NCBI GenBank assembly: GCA_036654795.1
Contig: JAVVRI010000003.1
Coordinates: 1-47,699, forward strand
DNA from: JAVVRI01 sp036654795
GTDB taxonomy: Bacteria; Bacteroidota; Bacteroidia; Bacteroidales; Tannerellaceae
DNA: 47,699 nt
Reading direction: 5' to 3'
Shown here one piece after another: positions 15,762-24,517 of this stretch. Positions within the stretch are counted from its first letter, which is position 1. Every line of letters starts with the position of its first letter. A program made the translations under genes and the position numbers. Under the pieces are notes generated by a model. It worked only from the letters and a program-made list of their open reading frames with translations, made no database searches and was not told the origin of the DNA.

Positions 15762-16429
15762 ACTTTTTGTTCTTTTCGGGTGGATAAATATTTTTCTAAT
15801 CCTTTGCTGCGCAGCAGGCAGGCCGGACAGTGCCCGCAACCTTCGGCCGGTATGCCGTTGTAGCAGGTGAGGGTTTGCGTACGCACAAGGTCGAACACGC
15901 CAAGCTGGTCGGACAGCTCCCATACTTGGCTTTTGTCTTTGTTCATCAGTGGGGTGTGTATCGTAAATTGTTCGTCCATCGCTAGGTTGAGCGTGTTGTT
16001 TAGGGAATGAATAAACTCTTGCCTACAATCGGGATAGCCGCTAAAATCGGCTTCTGATACTCCTGTTACGAGATTGAATATGCCTTTGCTGCGTGCCATA
16101 ATGGCTACGAAGGTGAGGAAGATCATGTTTCTTCCCGGCACAAACGTGTTTGGATAGTTGTCTGTAGGTTTCTGCTGATCCATCGTGATGGAGGCGTCGG
16201 TAAGTGAGTTAGGTGCTAACTGACTGATCAGTGACACGTCTAGTAAGTGGAAGGGGACGTTTGCCTCGGCAGCAATTCGCCGGGCTACTTCAATTTCAAG
16301 AGAATGTTTTTGTCCGTAGGTAAAACATACGGCTTCAACACGGGTAAAAAGCTTCTTTGCCCAAAAGAGGCAGGTGGTGGAGTCTTGTCCGCCTGAGAAG
16401 CATACCATAGCGGCATCTTTCTGTTTCAT
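15758..16429 (-). CDS. queC: 7-cyano-7-deazaguanine synthase
   Basis: ATP-dependent enzyme (223 aa) that converts 7-carboxy-7-deazaguanine and ammonia to preQ0. The N-terminal PP-loop SGGQDSTTC binds ATP. The C-terminal zinc site is formed by cysteines in the string CYNGIPAEGCGHCPAC. The open frame runs further 5', but the ATG at 16429 begins the conserved MKQKDAAMVCFSGGQDS, gives the usual family length, and lies just downstream of a preQ1-I-like aptamer that the longer frame would have to run through. queF overlaps its 3' end by four bases. The genes for QueD and QueE are not in this window. Confidence 0.94.
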   Translation of the reverse strand: MKQKDAAMVCFSGGQDSTTCLFWAKKLFTRVEAVCFTYGQKHSLEIEVARRIAAEANVPFHLLDVSLISQLAPNSLTDASITMDQQKPTDNYPNTFVPGRNMIFLTFVAIMARSKGIFNLVTGVSEADFSGYPDCRQEFIHSLNNTLNLAMDEQFTIHTPLMNKDKSQVWELSDQLGVFDLVRTQTLTCYNGIPAEGCGHCPACLLRSKGLEKYLSTRKEQKV

Positions 16430-16438
16430 ATTTGAATT

Positions 16439-16472
16439 CTTGTTTTTATTACGTGGTTTAGCAAGCACACGG
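16439..16472 (-). ncRNA. Probable preQ1-I riboswitch aptamer in front of queC
   Basis: On the minus strand the leader has a short P1 stem (CGTG/CACG) enclosing the loop TGCTTGCTAAAC, followed by the A-rich tail TAATAAAAACAAG. CAAG in the tail can pair with CTTG in the loop, giving the H-type pseudoknot of preQ1-I riboswitches. The loop plus the next base, TGCTTGCTAAACC, matches the Bacillus subtilis aptamer segment TTCTAGCTACACC at 10 of 13 positions (from memory). The conserved C after the A-run would be the ligand-pairing base. It ends 9 nt before the queC ATG, so ligand binding could block ribosome access. Tail and gene context both fit; no covariation search was possible. Confidence 0.75.
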
Positions 16473-16492
16473 AAGGGCATTCCTTCGGGGAA

Positions 16493-16500
16493 CAAAGGTA
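16493..16500 (-). promoter_or_regulatory. -7 box of queC-queF
   Basis: CAAAGGTA reads TACCTTTG on the minus strand. Transcription would begin near 16486, about 14 nt before the putative preQ1 aptamer. Confidence 0.55.
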
Positions 16501-16568
16501 CAATGTTTCCTTCGTTTCTTCTACTTCTGAGGGAGATTAAATAGCGTTATGCACAGTACTGCGGTTTT

Positions 16569-16599
16569 TGTGCGGCACATAATGCACATAAGTGTGCAT
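16569..16599. promoter_or_regulatory. Two GCACA-type palindromes upstream of fadL-like gene
   Basis: TGTGC-G-GCACA (16569-16579) and ATGCACA-TAAG-TGTGCAT (16582-16599) are perfect dyads sharing the half-site TGCACA/TGTGC. Another half-site (TATGCACA) lies near 16549. The second palindrome falls about 20 bp upstream of the -7 box at 16618, in the -33 region, where a regulator would act. The regulator is unknown. Confidence 0.45.
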
Positions 16600-16617
16600 C
16601 TATTTAATATTATTTTA

Positions 16618-16625
16618 TATCTTTG
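16618..16625 (+). promoter_or_regulatory. -7 box of the fadL-like gene
   Basis: TATCTTTG is a consensus -7 element, giving a transcription start near 16632 and a leader of about 50 nt. Confidence 0.6.
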
Positions 16626-16681
16626 CCGCCGTTTACGTCTTTTGTGGCGTAGCAAATAGGTATTAACATAATAACAAATTT

Positions 16682-18136
16682 ATGAAGAAAGTTATTGCTT
16701 TAGCATGTCTTTCCATGCTTCCATTCTCTTATGCAGCAGCTGAGGGTTATCAGGCCAATGCGCAAAGTACGAAACAATCCGGTATGGGACATGTGGGTGT
16801 AGCTATGAAGTTGGGTGCTGAAAGTATGCACTTCAATCCGGCTGGTCTGGCTTTTATGACAAAGAATGTAGATCTGTCTGCCGGTGTGTCTGGTGCATTT
16901 ACCCATGCTAAATTTACGTCCGGTGACTATTCGTTGAAGTCGGATAATGATCCCGGTACGCCCATGTACGTATATGCTGGTTTTAAGGTGTACGATTTTC
17001 TTGCTGCCGGTATCAGCATCAATACGCCTTATGGCAGTACGATTAATTGGGGGAAAGACTGGAAGGGTGCTCACCTTGTGCAGGATATTTCCTTGAAGGC
17101 ATTCAATATCCAGCCTACGTTGTCATGGAAGATACTGGACAATCTGAGTATTGGTGCCGGTATGATGATGGAGTTTGGTAACATCTCCATGAACCGTGCA
17201 TTGATTGGCCCAGGCGCTATGACGAATATGGCTACAGGTATGGTGAAGCAGTTGGTGGCTAGTCATCCGGAACTTGCTCCGATGATTCCTGGAATGATCG
17301 GACCGTTGCAGCAGCAAATGGCTAAGTATGACGATGCCTCTGCCGCCTCTGTCTTGCTGAAAGGGGATGCTGGGATTCGTTTCGGATTTAATGTAGGCGC
17401 CATGTATGACATTAATGAGAAGGTAACAGTGGGCGTTTCTTATCGCTCGAAGGTGATGGCGCGTGTAAAGGATGGCGAAATCGGATTGGAATATGCTAAT
17501 CAGACAGATTTGAATGATATATTGGGTAAGGTAAAAGGCCTTATTGGACAGATGGAAGCAATGGGGATAAAGTCCCCTATACCTGCTGATCGCTTAAATG
17601 TTCCGCCGCTCGACAAGGGTACTTTCTCGGCTGAACTGCCTATGCCGGACAATTGGAATGTGGGTGTTACTTACAAGCCGACGAACCGTTGGATTCTTTC
17701 CGGAGAAGTTCAGTTTGTTGGTTGGAACGCTTACAAATCATTGGACGTAAAGTTCTCGCCTTCTTCCTTGGCTCCGTATAACTTGAGTGCCGAAAAGAAC
17801 TATCACAATACCCGTATTTACCGTTTAGGAGCCCAGTTTGGTGCGACAAATCGTATGGACGTACGTTTAGGTGCTTATTACGACGAGTCTCCGGTAAAGG
17901 ATGACTATTTGAACCCGGAAACGCCCAGTATGAATAAATTAGGCTTAACGGCTGGTATAAGTTTCCGTCCGGTAACCGACCTGTCGGTAGACTTTGCCTT
18001 CTCTTATGTAACGGGTTTTGGTCGTGATGGTTCGTATACAGACAAAGATATGTTCACCGGTGCCAATCGTGTTTTTGGTGGTCATTATAATGTGTATGCT
18101 ATCAATCCTTCCATCGGTGTGTCGTACGCATTCTAA
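16682..18136 (+). CDS. OmpP1/FadL-family outer-membrane transporter
   Basis: 484-aa outer-membrane protein with a signal peptide (residues 1-20). The mature N-terminus carries the FadL hatch pattern: GYQANAQSTKQSGMGHVGVAM followed by SMHFNPAGLAFM, including the NPA(G/A) signature. The rest shows alternating amphipathic strands of a 14-strand barrel and ends in a terminal aromatic (SIGVSYAF) suited to BAM recognition. FadL-type channels let hydrophobic compounds such as long-chain fatty acids through the outer membrane; the substrate here is unknown. The promoter region carries two palindromes that may bind a regulator. A 20-bp perfect terminator hairpin follows, so it is a single-gene unit. 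Confidence 0.92.
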   Translation: MKKVIALACLSMLPFSYAAAEGYQANAQSTKQSGMGHVGVAMKLGAESMHFNPAGLAFMTKNVDLSAGVSGAFTHAKFTSGDYSLKSDNDPGTPMYVYAGFKVYDFLAAGISINTPYGSTINWGKDWKGAHLVQDISLKAFNIQPTLSWKILDNLSIGAGMMMEFGNISMNRALIGPGAMTNMATGMVKQLVASHPELAPMIPGMIGPLQQQMAKYDDASAASVLLKGDAGIRFGFNVGAMYDINEKVTVGVSYRSKVMARVKDGEIGLEYANQTDLNDILGKVKGLIGQMEAMGIKSPIPADRLNVPPLDKGTFSAELPMPDNWNVGVTYKPTNRWILSGEVQFVGWNAYKSLDVKFSPSSLAPYNLSAEKNYHNTRIYRLGAQFGATNRMDVRLGAYYDESPVKDDYLNPETPSMNKLGLTAGISFRPVTDLSVDFAFSYVTGFGRDGSYTDKDMFTGANRVFGGHYNVYAINPSIGVSYAF

Positions 18137-18190
18137 GGAAAGCTTTGGTTAATGATTCTAAGGCGAGAATACGCCGGCTGGAATAAAAAT

Positions 18191-18234
18191 AAAAAAGAGA
18201 GGCTGCTCAATCGTTTGAGCAGCCTCTCTTTTTT
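18191..18234. terminator. Strong bidirectional terminator
   Basis: A perfect 20-bp stem (AAAAAAGAGAGGCTGCTCAA with its complement) closes a TCGT tetraloop. Both sides end in T runs, so it serves the fadL-like gene and the convergent phosphorylase. Confidence 0.95.
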
Positions 18235-18250
18235 ATAATGACACGTTGTC

Positions 18251-20825
18251 TTATTGTTGAATCCAGCGGAGGTAAGCGAAGTCCATGCGGTGAGGCAGTT
18301 CTTTGTTTACGGGGAATACGCGGAAGGCAATCTTTTGGATGCCTGCCTCAGACGGAGTAGCTTTCAATTCGAAGTACAGCTTGCTACCTTCTTCTTTCAC
18401 GAGTGTGAACATGAATGTACTAACAAGCTCCATGTCGTGCTTCTCCTGATTTTCTTTGGTGATAACCATATCTACGCCCAGCATTCCTTTCATCTCGTGA
18501 CGATCTATCACTAACTTGAATGTGTGTTCTTGGCCAACCACTGGTCCGGTAACGCTCAAGTCAGCATCGCATGTAAACGATTCTACAGTGAAACTGTCCC
18601 AATGTTCTGCCATCTCTTCTTTCCAAGCAGCCAATTTTTTTGCAACAGCATAATTGTTTTCACTCAAGTGGGCTGAACGGGTAGCCAGTTTGTGGTAGAA
18701 GCGCTTTTCGTAATCGTCCAACATACGTTTCATGGTATAGTCTGGAGCGATCTTAGCGATTGAGTTCTTGATGTACTGAATCCAGTCTGGTGAGTATCCT
18801 TTACTGTTCTTGGCATAGTAAGTTGGGACAATCTCTGTCTCCAGAATGTGATAGATTGTAGCTGCATCCAACTGGTCTTGATATTGCTGGTTCTCGTAAG
18901 TGCGCTTGTCGGTCAATGCCCAACCAGCACCTTCTTTGTAACCTTCATACCACCATCCGTCGAGTACGGAGAAGTTGAGTACGCCGTTCATTTCTGCTTT
19001 TTCGCCGGATGTACCTGATGCTTCGAGTGGACGCGTGGGGGTGTTCAACCATACGTCTACACCTGAAATAAGGCGACGAGCTAAGCGCATGTNNNNNNNN
19101 NNTTTCGAGGAAGATAATCTTACCAAGAAACTCAGGACGGCGAGAGATCTCCACGATGTGTTTGATCAGGCCTTGTCCGCCACCGTCAGCCGGGTGCGCT
19201 TTACCTGTGAAGACGAATTGAATAGGATATTGTTCGTTGTTTACGATTTTGGAGAGACGCTCTAAGTCGGTAAACAACAAGTGTGCACGTTTGTAGGTAG
19301 CAAAGCGACGACCGAAACCAATCAGCAGTGCGTTCGGATTGATTTTTTCCAGAATGGATACTACCTTTGAAGGGTCTCCTTGGCTTTTCAGCCAATTGCC
19401 TTTGTATTCTGCTTTGATATAATCGACTAGCTTATTCTTTAGCTTCATGCGGATGTTCCAGATGTCTGTATCCGGTACATTTTGAATAGCTTCCCAATAT
19501 TTATGATTGGATTGGTCGTTAAGGAAGTTCTTGTTGAATGTCTTTTCGTAGTATTGTTTCCACTCGGTGGCTGCCCATGTTGGCATGTGTACGCCGTTGG
19601 TAACCCAGCTAACATGTAACTCATCCGGGAAGTAGCCTTTCCATACCGGTGCAAACATACGTTGAGACACCTTTCCGTGCAACCAGCTAACACCATTAGC
19701 TTCCTGGCAAGTATGCAGGGCGAATACGCTCATGGAGAACTTTTCGTTCGAACCGGGGTTCTCACGTCCCATGTCGATGAAGTCCTGCCAGCTGATGCCT
19801 AGCTTTTCAGGGAATGTGCCCATATAACGGCCAAATAATCCTTCATCGAAGTAATCGTGTCCTGCCGGTACGGGTGTGTGAACGGTGTAAAGAGCCGAGG
19901 CACGTACTACTTCCAATGCTTCATTGAAAGAAAGTCCGTCGTTTTGGATGAAGTCTACCAAACGCTGTGCATTGATCAATGCGGCATGACCTTCGTTACA
20001 ATGATATATTTGTTTCTTGATTCCCAATTTGTTGAGCATTAGGATACCGCCGATACCCAGCAGATATTCCTGCTTCATGCGGTTCTCCCAATCGCCACCG
20101 TAAAGTTGGTGCGTAATGGAGCGATCCCACTCGCTGTTTTGCGGCAGATCTGTATCCATCAAGTATAAAGGTATGCGTCCTACGCTTACTTTCCAGATGT
20201 GTGCATAAACAGTTCTCTCGGGGTAAGGAATTTCCAACACCATTGGTTCGCCATCCGATTCCAGAATCTGAGTAAGGGGCAGTTGGCTGAAGTTTTGTGC
20301 TTCGTAGTTGGCTATCTGCTGTCCTTCCATTGACAGTGTCTGTGTAAAATAGCCATAGCGATAAAGGAAACCAACGGCTGTCAGGTCGATATTGCTGTCG
20401 CTGGCTTCTTTTAGGTAATCTCCTGCCAGAACGCCTAAGCCACCGGAATATATTTTGAGAATATTTGTTAGTCCGTATTCCATGCTGAAGTAAGCCACAG
20501 AAGGCTTTGTAACATCAGGCTTTACAGACATATATGCTTTGAACTTTTTGTATACATCGGCTATTTCAGCCATTAACGTCTTGTCTTCTATGATCTCTTC
20601 CATACGTTGGTAGGGAAGGCTTTGTAGTAAAAGAACGGGGTTACCTTCTGTAGATTTCCATAAGTTCTGATCTAGTTTACCGAAAATTTTTGCTCCTTCA
20701 TGATTCCATACCCACCACAGATTGGTAGCTATTTCCATTAGCGGTTCTAATTGCTTAGGAAGTTTAGAGTGTGAATAAACATCTTTCCAAACCGGTGTGT
20801 TTACGTTATTCGCTTTGATTTTCAT
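18251..20825 (-). CDS. glgP: Alpha-glucan (glycogen) phosphorylase, interrupted by an assembly gap
   Basis: GT35 phosphorylase that releases glucose 1-phosphate from glycogen or maltodextrin, PLP-dependent. The N-terminal part (20825 down to 19103) includes an N-terminal DUF3417-type segment (LWWVWNHEGAKIF), GGLGVLAGDYLKEASD and HCNEGHAALI. The C-terminal part (19092 down to 18251) contains GVDVWLNTPTRPLEASGTSG, the phosphate/PLP-site region. Ten N at 19093-19102 separate them and put the halves in different frames. Family members read FLE-NYD-MRLARR across this point, which needs six bases, not ten. The frame break is therefore an artefact and the true protein would be about 856 aa. It has its own promoter and lies downstream of glycogen synthase. 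Confidence 0.9.
19093..19102. other. Assembly gap (10 N)
   Basis: Ten undetermined bases lie inside the phosphorylase gene. The flanks indicate that only about six bases are really missing, so the gap length is arbitrary. Confidence 0.95.
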
Positions 20826-20893
20826 TATTATGAAGTTTTTAAATATTTCTTAATTAGAATAAGAAGTAGTGTTCTTTTGTTTAATAAATGCTG

Positions 20894-20901
20894 CAAAGAT
20901 A
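20894..20901 (-). promoter_or_regulatory. -7 box of glycogen phosphorylase
   Basis: CAAAGATA reads TATCTTTG on the minus strand, about 70 nt upstream of the ATG. It shows that phosphorylase can be transcribed apart from glycogen synthase. Confidence 0.6.
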
Positions 20902-20928
20902 GAATTCTATTTGATAACGTGCTATTAT

Positions 20929-22587
20929 TTAATAGTTTCTTTTTGCGGCATGACTGATTGCTATACCAAAAGCGGTTTGATAGTAAGCAATAAACTTACT
21001 CCATTCGGCCTTTTTTGCCAAGTCGAAACAGCGTTGGCGAATTACCTTGGCTGCAGCACTATCTTTTTGAACTAGCGTGAATATATCATTAGCAATAGCG
21101 TCTGCTACTTCAAAATAATTAAAATCCGTACGGTTGATGACGGCTACTCCCTCATTAATGTTATTTCCCGATACCGTTTTCTTAGCCCACATACCGAAGC
21201 CGGCCAGATTTGTGGTAATTGTCGGAATACCGAAAGCGATGCTTTCAAGCGGAGTATATCCCCAAGGTTCGTAATAAGACGGATAAACGGTTGCGTCCAT
21301 GCCTATTAGCAGGTCGTAGTATGGTTTGTTGAAGATTCCGTCGCGTCCATCCTGATAGCAGGGGACGAAGAGTATTTTCAATTTGTCTGACGCGGTGTTG
21401 GTAAATCCGGCACGCGCTATGTTGTTCAGGACTTTGTCTTGCTCCATTTGGTTTAGCCAGTGTGTGACGAACGGTAGCTGCATGGGGGTAGTAGTAGGTA
21501 TATCTTTCTCTATTACTTCGCGCAGGTCTGCGCGCGCATCGCGCACCCATCCCGGTACCATGATAAAGGCTACCACTTCGCGTTGCAGCCTCCCGGAGGT
21601 ACGTACGCGGTTCATAGCTTCGATAAATACATCAATTCCTTTATTGTGAAATTCGTAGCGTCCGCTAGTAGAGATTAGCAAAGCGTCTGGATCAATTGGG
21701 CAGCCCAATAGTTTTTCTGCTACATTAATCAGTGTATGGCGGGCTTCTGCGCGTTTCTGTGCATAGTCAGCACCTTCGGGCACGAAGTTTCGTTCAAATC
21801 CGTTTGGGGTAACAATGTCCGGTTCCTTATCTAACAACTGGCGGCATTCGGTTGCCGTAATGTCGCTTACGGTAGTAAAACAGTCTACGTGATGTGCCGT
21901 TTGCTTTTCCAATGAATGTTTGGCATCCATGTTCAGTTCCTTAGCCATCTGGTCGCCGTTGTATCCGTCTATGTAGGCATAGAGTGCTTTGTTGTTTCCT
22001 GCGATAGAACGTCCGATGGAAGTGGCATGGGTGGTAAATAGGGTGGCAATGGCGGGGATGTGCTTTTTGATGTACAATGCTCCCATACCTAGCATCCATT
22101 CGTTAAACAAAGCTGCTACCTTCGTCTTTTCCAAGTGATGGTATCGGTAGAAGCTTTCAATAACTTTTCCTACTGCGTAAGCAAATATGCAGGATTCGTC
22201 ATAATCGCCGTATGCTTGCATGGAGTCAACGCGGAAAGATTCCCACATGGAGTAGAAAAAACTATCTCGGTCTGCAAAGAACGGTTTAAAGTCAACTAAA
22301 ATAACTGGCGGTGCTCCTGGCACATTCCAACGTCCGACTTTAATTTTGAGCTTGTCGTTTGTTGCGGCATGCTTTCTCCAGTCGGTGAAAAGCGTGTTAT
22401 CTTCGATGAAATCGGGTATCTCTGTGTCTGCCCACACATCGGGGCCAAGAAAGATCACCTTATCATTAAAAAGTTGTTGTAAAGTATGCGCTTTCGTTGA
22501 TAGCACTGTGTAGATGCCTCCAACTTTATTGCAAACTTCCCAACTACTTTCAAAAAGATATTCAGGCATTGTTTGGTTATTATCCAT
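20929..22587 (-). CDS. Glycogen synthase, GT3-type
   Basis: 552-aa cytoplasmic glycosyltransferase extending alpha-1,4-glucan chains. The N-terminal LFESSWEVCNKVGGIYTVLSTKA is the hallmark of the eukaryote-like GT3 glycogen synthases found in Bacteroidetes, rather than the GT5 GlgA. The GT-B C-terminal half contains YPSYYEPWGYTPLESIAFG (the nucleotide-sugar E-x7-E region) and PTITTNLAGFG. It lies 103 bp upstream of the phosphorylase gene on the same strand, making a paired synthesis/degradation unit. UDP-glucose as donor is the family expectation and is not shown by the sequence. It is driven from a -7 box at 22624-22631. Confidence 0.92.
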   Translation of the reverse strand: MDNNQTMPEYLFESSWEVCNKVGGIYTVLSTKAHTLQQLFNDKVIFLGPDVWADTEIPDFIEDNTLFTDWRKHAATNDKLKIKVGRWNVPGAPPVILVDFKPFFADRDSFFYSMWESFRVDSMQAYGDYDESCIFAYAVGKVIESFYRYHHLEKTKVAALFNEWMLGMGALYIKKHIPAIATLFTTHATSIGRSIAGNNKALYAYIDGYNGDQMAKELNMDAKHSLEKQTAHHVDCFTTVSDITATECRQLLDKEPDIVTPNGFERNFVPEGADYAQKRAEARHTLINVAEKLLGCPIDPDALLISTSGRYEFHNKGIDVFIEAMNRVRTSGRLQREVVAFIMVPGWVRDARADLREVIEKDIPTTTPMQLPFVTHWLNQMEQDKVLNNIARAGFTNTASDKLKILFVPCYQDGRDGIFNKPYYDLLIGMDATVYPSYYEPWGYTPLESIAFGIPTITTNLAGFGMWAKKTVSGNNINEGVAVINRTDFNYFEVADAIANDIFTLVQKDSAAAKVIRQRCFDLAKKAEWSKFIAYYQTAFGIAISHAAKRNY

Positions 22588-22623
22588 ATACGATTTTGTT
22601 TGTAATCAGTGATTTCATGGGTG

Positions 22624-22631
22624 CAAAGATA
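22624..22631 (-). promoter_or_regulatory. -7 box of glycogen synthase
   Basis: CAAAGATA reads TATCTTTG on the minus strand, 36 nt before the start codon. Confidence 0.6.
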
Positions 22632-22683
22632 ATCTATTTTATGTTTTTATCCGCTAGTGGGGGTGTATTTAATAACTAATTTG

Positions 22684-22691
22684 TAGCTTTG
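22684..22691 (+). promoter_or_regulatory. -7 box of the 99-aa protein/acyltransferase unit
   Basis: TAGCTTTG fits TAnnTTTG and lies 23 nt before the ATG at 22715. It is divergent from the glycogen synthase promoter. Confidence 0.55.
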
Positions 22692-22714
22692 TAGCTAATT
22701 AAAAATAAAAAGCG

Positions 22715-23014
22715 ATGGCTAAAAGAAGAATTTTAAAGAAAGATATCAGCTGCGTGGCTGGTGAATTGTTTTCAGAAGTGCTGATATGCAAAGCATTCAT
22801 ACCCGGTGTTACACAGGAGAAAGCAGAAGTGGTAATGACTCGTATCTTGGATATGCAAGACGAATTTATCCGTCGTGCTCATCGCCCGGATGGCAAGGAT
22901 AACAAAACGTTAGTAAAGGAATATTACCGGAAGCTATGGGTGGATTTGCAGACAGAAATGGATGCGATTTCTGTTGAGATTAATGCGTTGAGCAAAGAGG
23001 ATAAAGAAGCTTGA
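22715..23014 (+). CDS. Conserved small helical protein, function unknown
   Basis: 99-aa soluble, charged protein, almost entirely alpha-helical by eye, with no signal peptide or membrane segment. The opening MAKRRILKKDISCVAGELFSE and the central FIRRAHRPDG look like a conserved Bacteroidetes family, but I cannot name a function. It ends two bases before the ATG of the acyltransferase gene, so both are almost surely translated from one message, hinting at a lipid-related or membrane-associated role. That is inference from position only. Confidence 0.8.
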   Translation: MAKRRILKKDISCVAGELFSEVLICKAFIPGVTQEKAEVVMTRILDMQDEFIRRAHRPDGKDNKTLVKEYYRKLWVDLQTEMDAISVEINALSKEDKEA

Positions 23015-23016
23015 GC

Positions 23017-23562
23017 ATGAGGAAAGCAATAAGTAAAGCATTGCTCCGATTGGTTGGGTGGAAGCTGGGACCGGTGGGCGAAAATGTGCCGAAGTGTGTG
23101 GTCTGCGTAGCGCCGCATACCAGCAATTGGGACTTTATTGTGGGCAAACTTTTCTATACCGCACTGGGGCGGAATGCCGGTTTCCTGATTAAAAAGGAAT
23201 GGTTCTTCTTCCCTCTCAACCTTTTCTTTGGTTGGTTGGGAGGAGTGCCGGTCGATCGTCATAAACGAACTTCTGTTACCGATCAGATGGTGGAGGAGTT
23301 CAGCAAACGTACGGTCTTTCATCTGGGCATTACTCCTGAGGGAACTCGCAAACCGGCAAAAGAATGGAAGAAAGGCTTTTATTATATTGCCGAAAAAGCA
23401 CATGTACCTATTATGATGGCTTATCTGGATTATGGTAAGAAGGAAGCCGGCATTATGGGGTTGTTCTATCCGACTGGAGATATGGAGAAAGATATACATG
23501 AGATCCGTGCTTTTTATAAGAATGTGACGGCTTGTCATCCTGAGAATTTTATAAAAAAGTAA
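23017..23562 (+). CDS. Lysophospholipid acyltransferase-family protein (PlsC-like)
   Basis: 181-aa acyltransferase. The HX4D catalytic motif is present as HTSNWD, followed by the acceptor-binding TPEGTR and the later PIMMAYLDYG. This is the short, mostly soluble branch of the PlsC/1-acyl-glycerol-3-phosphate acyltransferase superfamily, which usually lacks long membrane helices and whose substrate is often uncertain. A TTG six bases upstream is also in frame, but the ATG at 23017 is preferred because it sits two bases after the previous stop and begins MRKAISKALLRL. It is the second gene of a two-gene unit. Confidence 0.87.
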   Translation: MRKAISKALLRLVGWKLGPVGENVPKCVVCVAPHTSNWDFIVGKLFYTALGRNAGFLIKKEWFFFPLNLFFGWLGGVPVDRHKRTSVTDQMVEEFSKRTVFHLGITPEGTRKPAKEWKKGFYYIAEKAHVPIMMAYLDYGKKEAGIMGLFYPTGDMEKDIHEIRAFYKNVTACHPENFIKK

Positions 23563-23616
23563 TTTAAGCCGCGATTCTCCGGCTTATCTGATTTTGCTTG
23601 AGAGGTGTTTGGTGAG

Positions 23617-23692
23617 GCTCGTTATCGGGAGAAAGAAAGCTCTCGAGCCCAAAAAAATACCTCTCGAGCCAAAAAAAATAGCTAACAAGCCA
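23617..23692. repeat. 21-bp-period intergenic array
   Basis: Units start at 23640 (CTCTCGAGCCCAAAAAAATA), 23661 (CTCTCGAGCCAAAAAAAATA) and 23682 (CTAACAAGCCA), with a degenerate unit before them at 23619. The outer segments GGCTCGTTA (23617-23625) and TAACAAGCC (23684-23692) are inverted at 8 of 9 positions. It lies 55 bp after the acyltransferase stop and ends about 40 bp before the next gene. Confidence 0.75.
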
Positions 23693-23734
23693 TTTTTATC
23701 TTATTAGTTACCTTTTAAAACACACACACACAAT

Positions 23735-24517
23735 ATGGCAGAGAGTTTGCGTATCAGCCTGATTCAAGCACATATCATTTGGGAGGATCGGAGTGAGAAT
23801 CTGAAATATTATAGCGACTTGCTTCGACGTCTCAGTGGCACGATTGATCTGGCCATACTCCCCGAGACCTTTACAACCGGCTTTTCTATGAATGTTGAGG
23901 CATTGGCCGATCCGATGGAGGGGGAAACTTTACGCTCCGTTAAAGAGTGGGCGAAACAGTATGATATGGCTATTTCCGGTAGTTTTATTGCCTCAGCAGA
24001 TGGCAAGTATTATAATCGTGCTTTTTTTGTTACTCCCGATGGGGTATCTTATTTCTACGACAAACGCCACCTGTTTCGCATGGCCGGCGAGGATCGCCAC
24101 TTTACCCCCGGCTCCAAGCAACTGATTGTGTTTTATAAAGGCTGGAATGTTTGCATGCAAGTTTGTTATGATTTGCGTTTTCCTGTATGGAGCCGGAATA
24201 TTGGCAATGCTTACGACCTTTTGATTTATATGGCCAATTGGCCTGAAGCGCGCAGGGAGGCGTGGAGAAGTCTTCTTCCGGCTCGTGCGATTGAGAATAT
24301 GGCCTACGTCTGCGGGGTGAATCGTGTGGGCGTGGATGGTAAGGGCTTTGCCTATTCGGGCGATTCTCTGGCTATTTCTCCTAAAGGAAAATGCCTATTG
24401 GATGTCGGACGAGAAGAGGCAACCCCTATTTGCACGCTTAATAAGAGTGAATTAACCGAATTGCGTGTCAATTTTCCTGTGGAAAGTGATGCGGATAAAT
24501 TTACAATAGACTTATGA
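23735..24517 (+). CDS. Nitrilase-superfamily amidohydrolase, omega-amidase (YafV/NIT2)-like
   Basis: 260-aa cytoplasmic carbon-nitrogen hydrolase. The catalytic triad can be placed: Glu44 (ILPETF), Lys110 (YDKRHLF) and Cys144 (MQVCYDLRFP). The string CYDLRFPVWSRN and the length match the YafV/omega-amidase branch, which hydrolyses alpha-ketoglutaramate and alpha-ketosuccinamate to the keto acid plus ammonia, a repair step after glutamine transamination. A stretch of alternating A and C ends three bases before the ATG. The gene overlaps the following AmpG-like permease by four bases (ATGA), so the two are translationally coupled. Confidence 0.88.
   Translation: MAESLRISLIQAHIIWEDRSENLKYYSDLLRRLSGTIDLAILPETFTTGFSMNVEALADPMEGETLRSVKEWAKQYDMAISGSFIASADGKYYNRAFFVTPDGVSYFYDKRHLFRMAGEDRHFTPGSKQLIVFYKGWNVCMQVCYDLRFPVWSRNIGNAYDLLIYMANWPEARREAWRSLLPARAIENMAYVCGVNRVGVDGKGFAYSGDSLAISPKGKCLLDVGREEATPICTLNKSELTELRVNFPVESDADKFTIDL

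Noticed and set aside
15762..15923. 212-residue QueF with an N-terminal extension
   Set aside because: The extra 54 residues come from the antisense-free overlap with queC in another frame; the ATGA junction at 15758-15761 marks the real start.
16430..16495. Longer N-terminus for queC starting at 16495
   Set aside because: That extension runs through the preQ1-like aptamer and the -7 box, and its residues do not resemble QueC.
18251..20825. Two overlapping phosphorylase fragments or a pseudogene
   Set aside because: The only disruption is the 10-N gap, and flanking residues fit the family with six missing bases. Overlapping frames through the N run are artefacts.
23718..23733. AC dinucleotide repeat as a phase-variation tract of the nitrilase gene
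   Set aside because: It is short and lies in the leader, not the coding frame. It might tune translation, but nothing shows that it varies.
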